From positions 1 to 8,292 of the forward strand of contig JBGTIS010000384.1 of assembly GCA_041745535.1 (NCBI GenBank): 8,292 nt of DNA. The letters run 5' to 3'. The DNA is from JBGTIS01 sp041745535. GTDB lineage: Bacteria; Bacteroidota; Bacteroidia; Cytophagales; Cyclobacteriaceae. Position numbers and translations under genes: made by a program. Positions 1-6,435 of the stretch are shown here, piece by piece. The notes beneath the pieces were generated by a model that was not told the DNA's origin, did not search any database, and worked only from the letters and a program-made list of their open reading frames with translations. Numbering within the stretch: the first letter of the stretch is position 1; each line of letters opens with the position of its first letter.

Positions 1-61
1 GTGGGTAGATGTGGCGGAATTTCTGATATTATCATATCTTTGCTCAGTACGTAGTACATAA
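1..61 (+). other. Possible 3' end of an upstream plus-strand gene
   Basis: Two plus frames are open from the window edge: frame 1 reads to TAG at 52-54 and frame 2 to TAA at 59-61. Either could be the last codons of a gene lying to the left, because a plus-strand terminator follows at once. The tail is too short to recognise a family or to choose a frame. The only support for coding here is the position just before the terminator. Confidence 0.2.
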
Positions 62-117
62 GGGTTGTGGTAAGTATGTTTATGTTTCGCGACACAAATA
101 TCCGCAACCCTTTTTTT
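60..117 (+). terminator. Rho-independent terminator of the upstream gene
   Basis: Bases 60-70 (AAGGGTTGTGG) pair with 102-112 (CCGCAACCCTT), giving an 11-bp stem with one G-U pair, followed directly by a run of T to 117. The 31-nt loop is long for a terminator and contains a TCGCGA palindrome that could form a small inner hairpin. The T-run is on the plus strand only, so it should end transcription coming from the left edge. Confidence 0.7.
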
Positions 118-371
118 ACTTCAAAAAGTCGAGATCACTTCGTAATAAATATTTTGTTAAAAAAAATTAATTGATTGAAAAGTATTGTGATGTTAGGCTT
201 GTACGCCAGAATAATTTTTGTTTTTAATTAAAATTTGTTTCTAAATGGTATTACTACTATCTGGAAAGTTACTTAAATAATTGAGACAATTAGAATTTGT
301 GTAGATTAAGATGTTTGATGCATTGATACAAGTGCCTGTCATCTTTATAAAGGAAGAATATCGTTATAAAA
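118..371. other. AT-rich intergenic stretch, no gene seen
   Basis: Together with the terminator this makes about 370 bases without an intact gene. Stops are frequent on both strands and no RNA gene or repeat stands out. A purine-rich AAAGGAAG at about 350-357 lies roughly 14 bases before the ATG of the small gene at 372 and could be a weak ribosome binding site. Confidence 0.5.
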
Positions 372-610
372 ATGAGTAAAAATGGAAATACCTGCGCTCT
401 TTTAAAAAAACAGTAGGTAAAAAAATTATTAAAAGAACATCAGGCACTTTACAATCAGAGTGGGAAGATCCAGCACATGTGGAATACCTGTTTTTTAGTG
501 ACGATTCGGTTACCGTTTTTGCTTTTCAGGGTTCGGTATTGGGGGGGAAGTTTACAATTCTTGGTGACGTAAAAGACGAAGAACTGAAAAAAGAATTAAA
601 GCTTACCTAA
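372..610 (+). pseudogene. Small hypothetical gene with a one-base frame change near its start
   Basis: A frame open from 380 to TAA at 608-610 encodes about 76 protein-like residues: a basic N-terminal part (WKYLRSFKKTVGKKIIKR), then SEWEDPAHVEYLFFSDDSV, a beta-rich stretch FAFQGSVLGGKFTILG, and an acidic/lysine tail. It has no ATG of its own. ATG 372 is in another frame and stops after 14 codons at a TAG. One extra A in the A5 run at 378-382 would join ATG 372 to the long frame and give MSKKWKYLRSF. A -1 slip on the A7 run at 404-410 would join the same frames later. It could be a young pseudogene, a sequencing error, or slippage-dependent expression. A restart at GTG 479 would give only a short C-terminal piece. 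I do not recognise the family. Confidence 0.5.
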
Positions 611-727
611 GCTGCTTTAATTACCTTGTCTTTTTCGGGAGTAAAAACTAACGGTTTTTATTATCTTTATTTAACAGATTTGCGTCTTCCTTTTCGCGAA
701 AAATCAATTTATCAATCAAGATATAAT

Positions 728-758
728 AAAAAAACCACTTACGATTCGCAAGTGGTTT
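728..758 (-). terminator. Terminator of the tRNA-Asn gene
   Basis: On the minus strand AAACCACTT (758-750) pairs perfectly with AAGTGGTTT (740-732) around a 9-nt loop. The T-run read from the A-tract at 728-734 follows. It lies 8 bases past the tRNA 3' end and also insulates the tRNA from the convergent small gene. Confidence 0.8.
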
Positions 759-766
759 ATTAGCGG

Positions 767-840
767 CTCCTCCTGTTGGACTCGAACCAACGACCTACTG
801 ATTAACAGTCAGCCGCTCTAACCAACTGAGCTAAGGAGGA
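767..840 (-). tRNA. tRNA-Asn (anticodon GTT)
   Basis: Reading the minus strand, a 74-nt cloverleaf is visible. The acceptor stem is TCCTCCT (840-834) with AGGAGGA (774-768) and a G discriminator at 767. The D-arm contains AGCTCAGTTGGTTAGAGC. The anticodon loop CTGTTAA has GTT at 806-804, and the T-loop TTCGAGTC is closed by GTTGG/CCAAC. GTT reads the AAC and AAU asparagine codons. The bases after the discriminator are C-C-G, so the 3' CCA is not encoded and must be added by the CCA-adding enzyme. The gene stands alone, with its own promoter and terminator. Confidence 0.96.
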
Positions 841-861
841 AGGTTGCCCCGTTTGGGACTG

Positions 862-892
862 CAATATTAGTACGTTGAGTTTAATTTTGCAA
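862..892 (-). promoter_or_regulatory. Bacteroidota-type promoter for tRNA-Asn
   Basis: On the minus strand a TTG (892-890) lies 20 bases before TAATATTG (869-862). This matches the -33 TTG / -7 TAnnTTTG pattern of the Bacteroidota primary sigma factor, with one mismatch in the -7 box. It ends 21 bases before the tRNA 5' end, which would give a short 5' leader. The position relative to a confident tRNA gene is the main support. Confidence 0.5.
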
Positions 893-1098
893 TGCTTGTG
901 TCTATTTTTTGACTGAATCTGTTTACATAAATGTTACTGATTTTAGCGCGCGATTATAAAGTTGCCAGCTAGATCCTATTCTTAATAGCACCGAGTATAA
1001 TAAGTATGATATAAAAATTCTAAATTGCCCGAACTTGTTTATTTTCTACGGGTTAAATAGTATATTAGTTAGTTGAGTGCCATTATTTAATAACAGCG

Positions 1099-2586
1099 AT
1101 GATTAGTAGACGACAATTTTTATTGAGCATTTTACTTGCCTCTATTTTGGGTGGAATAGTAACTGTGGCCGGTTTTAAATTATTTACTGATAACAACAGC
1201 CAATTTCAATCGATAGAAGACAGGCAAAACGGAAGGTTATCAAATTTCCTTTTCGATTCTTCTTTTACAGTTCCTGCCGGAATCAACTTTGTGTATGCAG
1301 CCAAAGCAGCTACTCCTGCGGTAGTTTTTATAAGATCCACTTATTTTGGTAAAAGAAGCAGTTCAAAAAGTTTTAAAAATCCTTTCAACGATTTGTACGA
1401 TTACTTTAAAGACAACGAAAACGAACAGCGAGATACCAGGGAAGGGATTTCATCTGGTTCGGGAGTTATTATTACCAACGATGGATATATTGTAACAAAT
1501 AATCATGTAATTGAAGAGGCCGATAAGGTAGAAGTAACACTATCAGATAACAGAATTTATGATGCTGAGGTAATTGGTACTGACCCAAATACTGATCTGG
1601 CGCTTTTAAAAATAGAGGAAGAAGAATTGTCATTTGTCAAATTTGGTGATTCGGATATAATGGAAATTGGCGAATGGGTGCTGGCTATTGGTAATCCGTT
1701 TGGTACATTAACCTCTACCGTAACGGCCGGCATTGTAAGTGCGAAAGCCAGAAGTATCAGCATTCTCTATCAGCCTAATGGTTATCCGGTAGAATCATTT
1801 ATTCAAACAGATGCCGCGGTAAACCAAGGTAACAGTGGTGGCGCATTGGTTAATTTGAAGGGCGAGTTGGTTGGAATCAATACGGCTATCGCGACACAAA
1901 CTGGTTCCTATTCCGGATATTCGTTTGCTGTGCCGGTAACACTGGTAAGAAAAGTAGCGGAAGATCTGTTAAAATTCGGGACTGTACAGCGGGCATTGTT
2001 AGGGGTATCTATCCAACCAGTTACAGCCCGGCTTGCTGAAGAGGAAAATCTGGCTGGTATCGAAGGCGTATATGTAGCTGGTGTTGGAAATGAAAGCGCG
2101 GCTTCAGACGCAGGTATACGGGCCGGTGATGTAATTTTGGAAATTAATGAAGTTAGGGTAGGCAATGTAGCTGCTTTACAGGAATTGGTAGCACGAAACA
2201 GACCGGGCGACGAAATAGAAGTGACTTTCAGACGGGGTACTGAGGTACAAAAAGTGTACGTTACGCTTAAAAATACCATGGGTGATACACAAATTGTAAT
2301 GAGGCCTGAAGAGGTGAATGTGGAAGGGAGCATATTTATTGACCCGGACAAGCGCTTAACCGATGTTCTTAAAATAGAAGGTGGCGCGCAACTAGATGAA
2401 ATAGGGCCAGGTAAATGGGAAGAAGAAGGCTTTAAAGAAGGCTTTATTATAACTTCTATAGACAAACAACCTATTAAAAACGCGAAGGCACTTAAAGATA
2501 TTCTTTTGGAAAAAAATGGTGGTATTTTAATTGAAGGTTATTTTCCAGATGGAAATAAGGAATATTTTGGACTATCTTGGAAATGA
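1099..2586 (+). CDS. HtrA/Do-family periplasmic serine protease with PDZ domains
   Basis: This 495-residue protein is a DegP/DegQ-like endopeptidase for misfolded envelope proteins. The N-terminus has a charged start and a hydrophobic segment at about 7-26, acting as a signal or anchor, then a trypsin-like domain at about 65-285. The catalytic triad is visible: His136 in TNNHVIEE, Asp166 in NTDLALLKI, and Ser246 in QGNSGGAL. Residues 82-116 form a charged, low-complexity LA-type loop. A first PDZ domain spans about 301-390 (LGVSIQPV ... AGIRAGDVILEIN), and a shorter second PDZ-like region spans about 420-495. The length fits Bacteroidota Do proteases. The N-terminus SRRQFLLS resembles a twin-arginine motif. 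Start ATG 1099 puts the hydrophobic segment at the N-terminus, and no clear ribosome binding site is seen. It appears to be a single-gene transcript. The family call is firm; degP versus degQ cannot be decided. Confidence 0.95.
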   Translation: MISRRQFLLSILLASILGGIVTVAGFKLFTDNNSQFQSIEDRQNGRLSNFLFDSSFTVPAGINFVYAAKAATPAVVFIRSTYFGKRSSSKSFKNPFNDLYDYFKDNENEQRDTREGISSGSGVIITNDGYIVTNNHVIEEADKVEVTLSDNRIYDAEVIGTDPNTDLALLKIEEEELSFVKFGDSDIMEIGEWVLAIGNPFGTLTSTVTAGIVSAKARSISILYQPNGYPVESFIQTDAAVNQGNSGGALVNLKGELVGINTAIATQTGSYSGYSFAVPVTLVRKVAEDLLKFGTVQRALLGVSIQPVTARLAEEENLAGIEGVYVAGVGNESAASDAGIRAGDVILEINEVRVGNVAALQELVARNRPGDEIEVTFRRGTEVQKVYVTLKNTMGDTQIVMRPEEVNVEGSIFIDPDKRLTDVLKIEGGAQLDEIGPGKWEEEGFKEGFIITSIDKQPIKNAKALKDILLEKNGGILIEGYFPDGNKEYFGLSWK

Positions 2587-2794
2587 TACGTAGAATGATT
2601 GCCCTGGTTCTGAGCCCAGAGGAAGCGGCATAACCGCGACTTAATAAGATATAATAATAAATTTGAATAATTATAATATAATTGTTAGTTTATCAATATT
2701 AGCATAAAACTTGGCTTCTTTGGTCTGCAAATCAGTGTTTTGCACAAATTTTGTTTATGATAATAATCATTCCTTCTAATTAGCTGGAAATATT
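2587..2794. other. Non-coding gap between protease and receiver genes
   Basis: The gap to the next gene is 304 bases, and its first 208 hold no convincing gene. The only structure seen is a weak GCGG-CATAA-CCGC hairpin within about 50 bases of the protease stop, with no T-run. The rest is AT-rich. A minus-strand open frame here is rich in K, L, I and N, as expected of random AT-rich DNA. Confidence 0.5.
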
Positions 2795-2831
2795 GTTGCT
2801 TCAGGGAATTTAAAAGCAACCTTAGTTTTTT
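2795..2831 (+). terminator. Terminator-like hairpin before the receiver gene
   Basis: GTTGCTT (2795-2801) pairs perfectly with AAGCAAC (2814-2820) around a 12-nt loop, followed by CTTAG and six T (2826-2831). It could end the protease transcript, though it is about 210 bases past that stop. Alternatively it could act as an attenuator about 60 bases before the receiver gene. The stem is only 7 bp, so this is tentative. Confidence 0.35.
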
Positions 2832-2890
2832 GTGTATTTTTAGTGGTATATTTAAGTCAATTTTTAACATATTTATAAAGCTGGTTTACT

Positions 2891-3310
2891 ATGTCAGAAA
2901 CAGGTAAAAAGAAACATCACGCTGTAATGCTTATTGATGATAATGAGATCGATAATCTCATCAATCAAAAAATGATTGAAGCTGCCAACATCAGCGAACA
3001 TATATTTACACATTCCGGGGCCAAAAGTGCCATCGAATTTTTACGCAATATTGAAAAGCTTGGAAAAGAGGCAGAGCATGTTTTACCAGACGTAATATTC
3101 CTTGATATTGATATGCCTTTAATGGATGGTTTTCAGTTCCTTGATGAATTTGACAGATTGACTGAAGTAACTAAAGAAAAATGTGCTATTGTTATGTTAA
3201 CCTCCTCTATAAATCCGCAGGATGTTAATAAATCTCACAAATACGCCTGTGTGAAGCAATATATCAATAAGCCCCTCACGCAAAAAAATCTGGAAAAACT
3301 AGCGGTTTAA
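2891..3310 (+). CDS. Single-domain CheY-like response regulator
   Basis: This 139-residue protein is one receiver domain with no output domain. The acidic pair Asp16-Asp17 is in VMLIDDNEID. The phosphoacceptor is Asp72 in VIFLDIDMPLMDGFQFL, the switch position is Thr104/Ser105 in IVMLTSS, and the conserved Lys127 is in YINKPLT. All residues needed for phosphorylation and signalling are present. Such proteins receive phosphate from a histidine kinase and signal through protein contact rather than DNA binding. No intact kinase is nearby; the kinase fragments at 6205-6769 are broken and not adjacent, so the partner is unknown. ATG 2891 is the natural start, giving a short polar N-terminus before the first beta strand. 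A terminator follows at 3350. Confidence 0.92.
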   Translation: MSETGKKKHHAVMLIDDNEIDNLINQKMIEAANISEHIFTHSGAKSAIEFLRNIEKLGKEAEHVLPDVIFLDIDMPLMDGFQFLDEFDRLTEVTKEKCAIVMLTSSINPQDVNKSHKYACVKQYINKPLTQKNLEKLAV

Positions 3311-3349
3311 CTCCGGAAGGTTCAATAAAATTTTCTTTTGAAGGAATCT

Positions 3350-3375
3350 AGGCCTGCACTGTTGTGTAGGCTTTG
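3350..3375 (+). terminator. Terminator of the receiver gene
   Basis: AGGCCTGCAC (3350-3359) pairs with GTGTAGGCTT (3364-3373), a 10-bp stem with two G-U pairs and a TGTT loop, followed by a moderately T-rich stretch. It lies 40 bases past the receiver stop codon. The T-run is interrupted by GCC, so termination may be imperfect. Confidence 0.55.
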
Positions 3376-3478
3376 CCTTTATATTATAATTTTGCGAGTC
3401 ATTTCCAGCCGATACATAGTTTGAAGTAGCATAAAATCAATTCCATAGCTATATATCGGATTTCACCATTTTATGAAC

Positions 3479-3506
3479 AAAAAAGCCGGGTGTTAACCCA
3501 GCTTTT
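3479..3506 (-). terminator. Terminator of the SUMF1-oxidoreductase operon
   Basis: AAAAGCCGGGT (3481-3491) pairs with ACCCAGCTTTT (3496-3506) around a 4-nt loop, with one C-A mismatch. On the minus strand the stem ends in six T, suiting the oxidoreductase gene that ends at 3543. On the plus strand it ends in four T, so it may also back up the receiver terminator from the other side. Confidence 0.75.
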
Positions 3507-3542
3507 GTTGATTTAGGAATAAAAAAATTTATTCAGTTGTGA

Positions 3543-4904
3543 TTATTTGCCTCCGACCTTGGATCCATTAGAACTGGTAAAAACCACTTCAGTTTGGCCT
3601 GGTACCGGAACAGGATACATACCATTTGCATCGGGCAAAACTGGCGGATCAGCATCGAAGGCAAATGTTTCCGGCAGCAGATTAATGTCTGATTTCATAG
3701 CTTCATCCCAGGTAATCACTTTCCCTGAATAAGTAGCCATACGACCCAAAATAGCGGTCATGGTGCTTTTTGCCCCATTCTCGGCATCGGTAATTACACC
3801 ACCATTTTTAATAGAAGCGAACAATTCGTCGTGTTCTACCTGATATGGGTCCAAATCGTTTTTATCTCTGTAACTCCATAAAGATTTGCCTTTCAGATCG
3901 GTAATTTGCGTGTCTCGTAAGGTTGTGGCCATACCCTTTGTTCCAACAAACTGCTCGGAAACCCGGCTCATGCAACCTTCGATATGCCGGCATTGGCTAT
4001 TGATAATGGCACCATCCTCATAAGTAAATTCTACATAATGGTGGTCAAAAATCTCTCCATGATCAGGACCTTTTCGTACTTCACGACCGCCCATTCCCTG
4101 CGCGCTTACAGGATATCCATTTTTAGCCCAGTTGGCCACATCAATATTATGAATATGCTGTTCTAAAATATGATCGCCGCAGAGCCATACAAAATAGTAC
4201 CAGTTTCGCATTTGATATTCCATTTCGGTTTGTCCTGCTTCGCGCGGGCGAACCCATACACCTGGACTGTTCCAATATACCTGACCAGAAACAATATCTC
4301 CGATTTCACCACCATGTAACCGGCTCATTAGTTCCTGATAACTTTTCTGATAATGTCTTTGCAGACCCACTACCACATTCAGGTTTTTTTCTTTGGCTTT
4401 TTTTGCTGTTTCAAGCACCTTTCTGATTCCCGGTACGTCAGTAGCTACTGGTTTTTCCATAAATACATGCTTGCCAGCCTCTACCGCAGCTTCAAAATGA
4501 ATAGGTCTAAATCCAGGAGGGGTAGTTAGTATAACTACATCGGCTAAGGCAATGGCATTTTTATAACCATCAAATCCAACAAATTTATTTTCTTCTGGCA
4601 CATCTATTCTGCTCGATTTGCCATGTTTCTTTGTTAAATTATCGTAGCTTTCATCGAGGCGATCACGAAAAGCATCGGCCATGGCAACGAGTTTAACATC
4701 TTCGTTGGTGCTTAATGCCTGGCTGGCAGCTCCGGTTCCGCGTCCCCCACATCCGATTAGGGCAACTTTCAGCGTTTCTTTTCCGGCTACATAAGCACTT
4801 GCGCCTACTGGTAATTGGCTTAGTAAAACGCCACCCGCTAAAGCAGAACTACTTTTTACAAAACCGCGGCGATTAATTAGGGTTAAATTTGATCTTTTGT
4901 CCAT
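3543..4904 (-). CDS. Gfo/Idh/MocA-family oxidoreductase with Tat signal
   Basis: This 453-residue protein begins with a twin-arginine signal, NRRGFVKSS at 11-19, a hydrophobic stretch at about 20-36, and a likely cleavage site near ASA at 37. The Rossmann fold follows, with the dinucleotide motif GCGGRGTG at 51-58. The family EKP motif is at 150-152 in HVFMEKPVAT. The C-terminal domain has the HIHNIDVANW segment (250-259) that lies at the active site in this family. Members oxidise or reduce sugars and related alcohols with bound NAD(P). The Tat signal implies folding with cofactor in the cytoplasm and then export, as for Zymomonas glucose-fructose oxidoreductase. The substrate cannot be told from sequence. 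It lies 35 bases downstream of the SUMF1 gene on the same strand and is followed by a terminator, so it is probably the second gene of an operon. Confidence 0.93.
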   Translation of the reverse strand: MDKRSNLTLINRRGFVKSSSALAGGVLLSQLPVGASAYVAGKETLKVALIGCGGRGTGAASQALSTNEDVKLVAMADAFRDRLDESYDNLTKKHGKSSRIDVPEENKFVGFDGYKNAIALADVVILTTPPGFRPIHFEAAVEAGKHVFMEKPVATDVPGIRKVLETAKKAKEKNLNVVVGLQRHYQKSYQELMSRLHGGEIGDIVSGQVYWNSPGVWVRPREAGQTEMEYQMRNWYYFVWLCGDHILEQHIHNIDVANWAKNGYPVSAQGMGGREVRKGPDHGEIFDHHYVEFTYEDGAIINSQCRHIEGCMSRVSEQFVGTKGMATTLRDTQITDLKGKSLWSYRDKNDLDPYQVEHDELFASIKNGGVITDAENGAKSTMTAILGRMATYSGKVITWDEAMKSDINLLPETFAFDADPPVLPDANGMYPVPVPGQTEVVFTSSNGSKVGGK

Positions 4905-4928
4905 GAATAAGAATTTTGATGAATAAGA
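4903..4928. repeat. 10-bp direct repeat across the oxidoreductase start
   Basis: The plus-strand sequence ATGAATAAGA occurs at 4903-4912 and again at 4919-4928, a 16-base period. One copy overlaps the start codon of the oxidoreductase gene (minus strand CAT at 4902-4904). It occupies most of the 35-base gap between the two operon genes. It may be a chance duplication in AT-rich DNA. Confidence 0.6.
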
Positions 4929-4939
4929 TAGTAATTATT

Positions 4940-5992
4940 TTATAAGTCTTCGATGGGTTCTGGCCAAAATTTTTCAATTTCTTCAGGAGAAGGCGGATTT
5001 AAAGGTCGAACTACACGAAATCCTACAAACCGGGCATCGGTATGCCACCACCGGCTTTTGGGTATTTGTGGGTCCTGCTGTTTCCAGGAAGGTTTGGATG
5101 GAATGCGTGCGGCAGACCGTAGCATTTCCGGATCATCATCCCAAGACCCTCCTCGGGTTGTTCTAGGATATAAAGTTGTAGGTTTATTTAACGGATTATT
5201 AGCTTTATCACCCTCAAGGGAAGTGTAAAAATCAGGATTGTACTGGTCCAACGTCCATTCCGATACGTTGCCATGCATATCGTACAAACCCCAGGGATTG
5301 GGTTTTTTTGTCCCTACTTTTTCATAGCCATTCATGGTGTTATCATAATACCAGCCATATTCGCCAAGCTGCGAGACATCATCGCCAAAAGAATATTCGG
5401 TAGTAGTGCCAGCGCGGCAGGCATATTCCCATTCTGCTTCAGTTGGTAGCCGGTAAAAGTGGCCGGTTTTGGCAGTAAGCCATTTACAAAACATTTGTGC
5501 GGCATATTGGGTCATGCAAATAGCTGGGTAGCCATCCCGACCCATTCCAAAACTCATATCCAGATAGGGGGGGGTAGGCCTGGCTACGGCATCTACCTTT
5601 GCCTTGTCGACATTGGCCTGGTTCCCCTGGGCAGCCCGTTCATCAAGTTCTTTGTAAACAAAAAGATCGTACACATCCCATGTAATTTCAAATTTTTCCA
5701 TCCAGAACGGATCAACAGATACTTCTTTCTGTGGGCCTTCACCTTCCTGAGCATTAGGAGAACTTTCAGGGCTTCCCATTAGAAACTTGCCCCCCTGAAT
5801 AGGCACTAAGTCTATAGAAATATCAGTACCTGGTATGGTTTCGGTATAAGGTTCAAAATTATCTTCTTCTGGTTCAGAATTATTGGCTGTATAACTTTGC
5901 AGCATAAAAGCTGGTACACATACAAGCAGAAACATAACTTTTCTGAAACGTTTTGAGGAGGAATAGTGGTTTTTTAATTCAGCGTATTTCAA
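4940..5992 (-). CDS. Secreted SUMF1/FGE-fold protein (formylglycine-generating enzyme-like)
   Basis: The protein has 350 residues. After a basic stretch (KRFRK 14-18) a hydrophobic signal segment spans about 19-32, and the SUMF1 fold covers about 58-330. Family landmarks are IQGGKFLMGS (65-74), the RLPTEAEWEYACRAG block (181-195), GLYDMHGNVSEW (235-246), RGGSW (280-284) and GFRVVRP (324-330). The segment after RGGSW (DDDPEMLRSAAR) has none of the paired cysteines that true formylglycine-generating enzymes use, so sulfatase activation is unlikely. A binding or structural role, as in GldJ/GldK-type members, is an alternative. There is no lipobox. The start is uncertain: 5992 is a TTG with an in-frame stop just upstream, while the first ATG (5935) would remove the basic n-region. 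It is the first gene of a likely operon with the oxidoreductase. Confidence 0.88.
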   Translation of the reverse strand: MKYAELKNHYSSSKRFRKVMFLLVCVPAFMLQSYTANNSEPEEDNFEPYTETIPGTDISIDLVPIQGGKFLMGSPESSPNAQEGEGPQKEVSVDPFWMEKFEITWDVYDLFVYKELDERAAQGNQANVDKAKVDAVARPTPPYLDMSFGMGRDGYPAICMTQYAAQMFCKWLTAKTGHFYRLPTEAEWEYACRAGTTTEYSFGDDVSQLGEYGWYYDNTMNGYEKVGTKKPNPWGLYDMHGNVSEWTLDQYNPDFYTSLEGDKANNPLNKPTTLYPRTTRGGSWDDDPEMLRSAARIPSKPSWKQQDPQIPKSRWWHTDARFVGFRVVRPLNPPSPEEIEKFWPEPIEDL

Positions 5993-6204
5993 CGTTAGGT
6001 GTATTTAAATATTTTTAAGGTAATTATTAAAAGAGTTTTAAATTTATCAATTTTCACTGAATGTTCTCTATTATTTTTAAGTTTTCTGATTTTTCAAGAA
6101 TTTCTATTAAAAGCTTATTTTCTCATAATTACCTTACTCTACAAGCTATGGCTAAAAATTAGGTTGTATATGTTTCTGGTAATTTGAAAATTCGATATAC
6201 CTAA
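5993..6204. other. Very AT-rich gap upstream of the SUMF1 gene
   Basis: About 210 bases separate the SUMF1 start from the kinase remnant. The region should hold the minus-strand promoter of the SUMF1-oxidoreductase operon, but I see no good TTG-N20-TAnnTTTG pair. A GTG-initiated plus frame here is rich in L, I and F, as T-rich DNA gives by chance, and I do not call it a gene. Confidence 0.5.
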
Positions 6205-6435
6205 TTAATACCGTTGGTTGGGTTTCTGAACGATGATCAGCTATTGTATCTTAAAATGACCAATGAGGTTGTAGAAAGTGGCAATAGGTTAATTGCCGAA
6301 TTGTTAGATGAATGCGCGCTGGATAGTTTTAATAATACTTTCAATGTTACTCCTTTCGATTTAAAAGCCTTTATAAAAGAAATAGTTGATATTTACAGAT
6401 TACCGGCACAGAAAAAACTTCTGAGGGTATCGTAG
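6205..6435 (+). pseudogene. Remnant of a HisKA-type sensor histidine kinase
   Basis: The frame is open from 6205 (after TAA at 6202) to TAG at 6433, with only a TTG at 6214 as possible start. The translation matches the second helix of a HisKA dimerisation domain and the linker to the ATPase: LNDDQLLYLKMTNEVVESG, then RLIAELLDECALDS, then VTPFDLKAFIKEIVDIY. The first helix with the phospho-accepting histidine is missing. The preceding residues IPLVGF resemble the PLN-x-I-VGF that follows the H-box, joined directly to LNDDQ as if an internal segment had been lost. The ATPase domain is absent, because similarity ends near 6415 where the minus-strand LytS fragment begins. It cannot work as a kinase. 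The family assignment comes from sequence pattern only. Confidence 0.6.

Noticed and set aside
1..40. Resemblance of GTGGCGGAATT to the 5' part of a tRNA-Leu
   Set aside because: No anticodon arm or T-loop sequence follows, and the next structure is a terminator.
1035..1065. Promoter candidate TTG-N20-TAGTATAT before the protease gene
   Set aside because: Spacing is right, but only the TA and one T of the -7 TAnnTTTG box match, too weak to annotate.
1908..2465. Long minus-strand open frame inside the protease gene
   Set aside because: It is the antisense of a well-recognised HtrA coding region, and its serine/proline/threonine-rich translation has no family features.
2685..2870. Minus-strand 61-residue frame between protease and receiver genes
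   Set aside because: It overlaps the hairpin and the likely receiver promoter region, is rich in K, L, I and N, and resembles no known protein.
5999..6187. GTG-started plus frame of 62 residues rich in L, I and F
   Set aside because: Composition is what T-rich DNA gives by chance. It starts 7 bases from the divergent SUMF1 start and lacks any recognisable motif.
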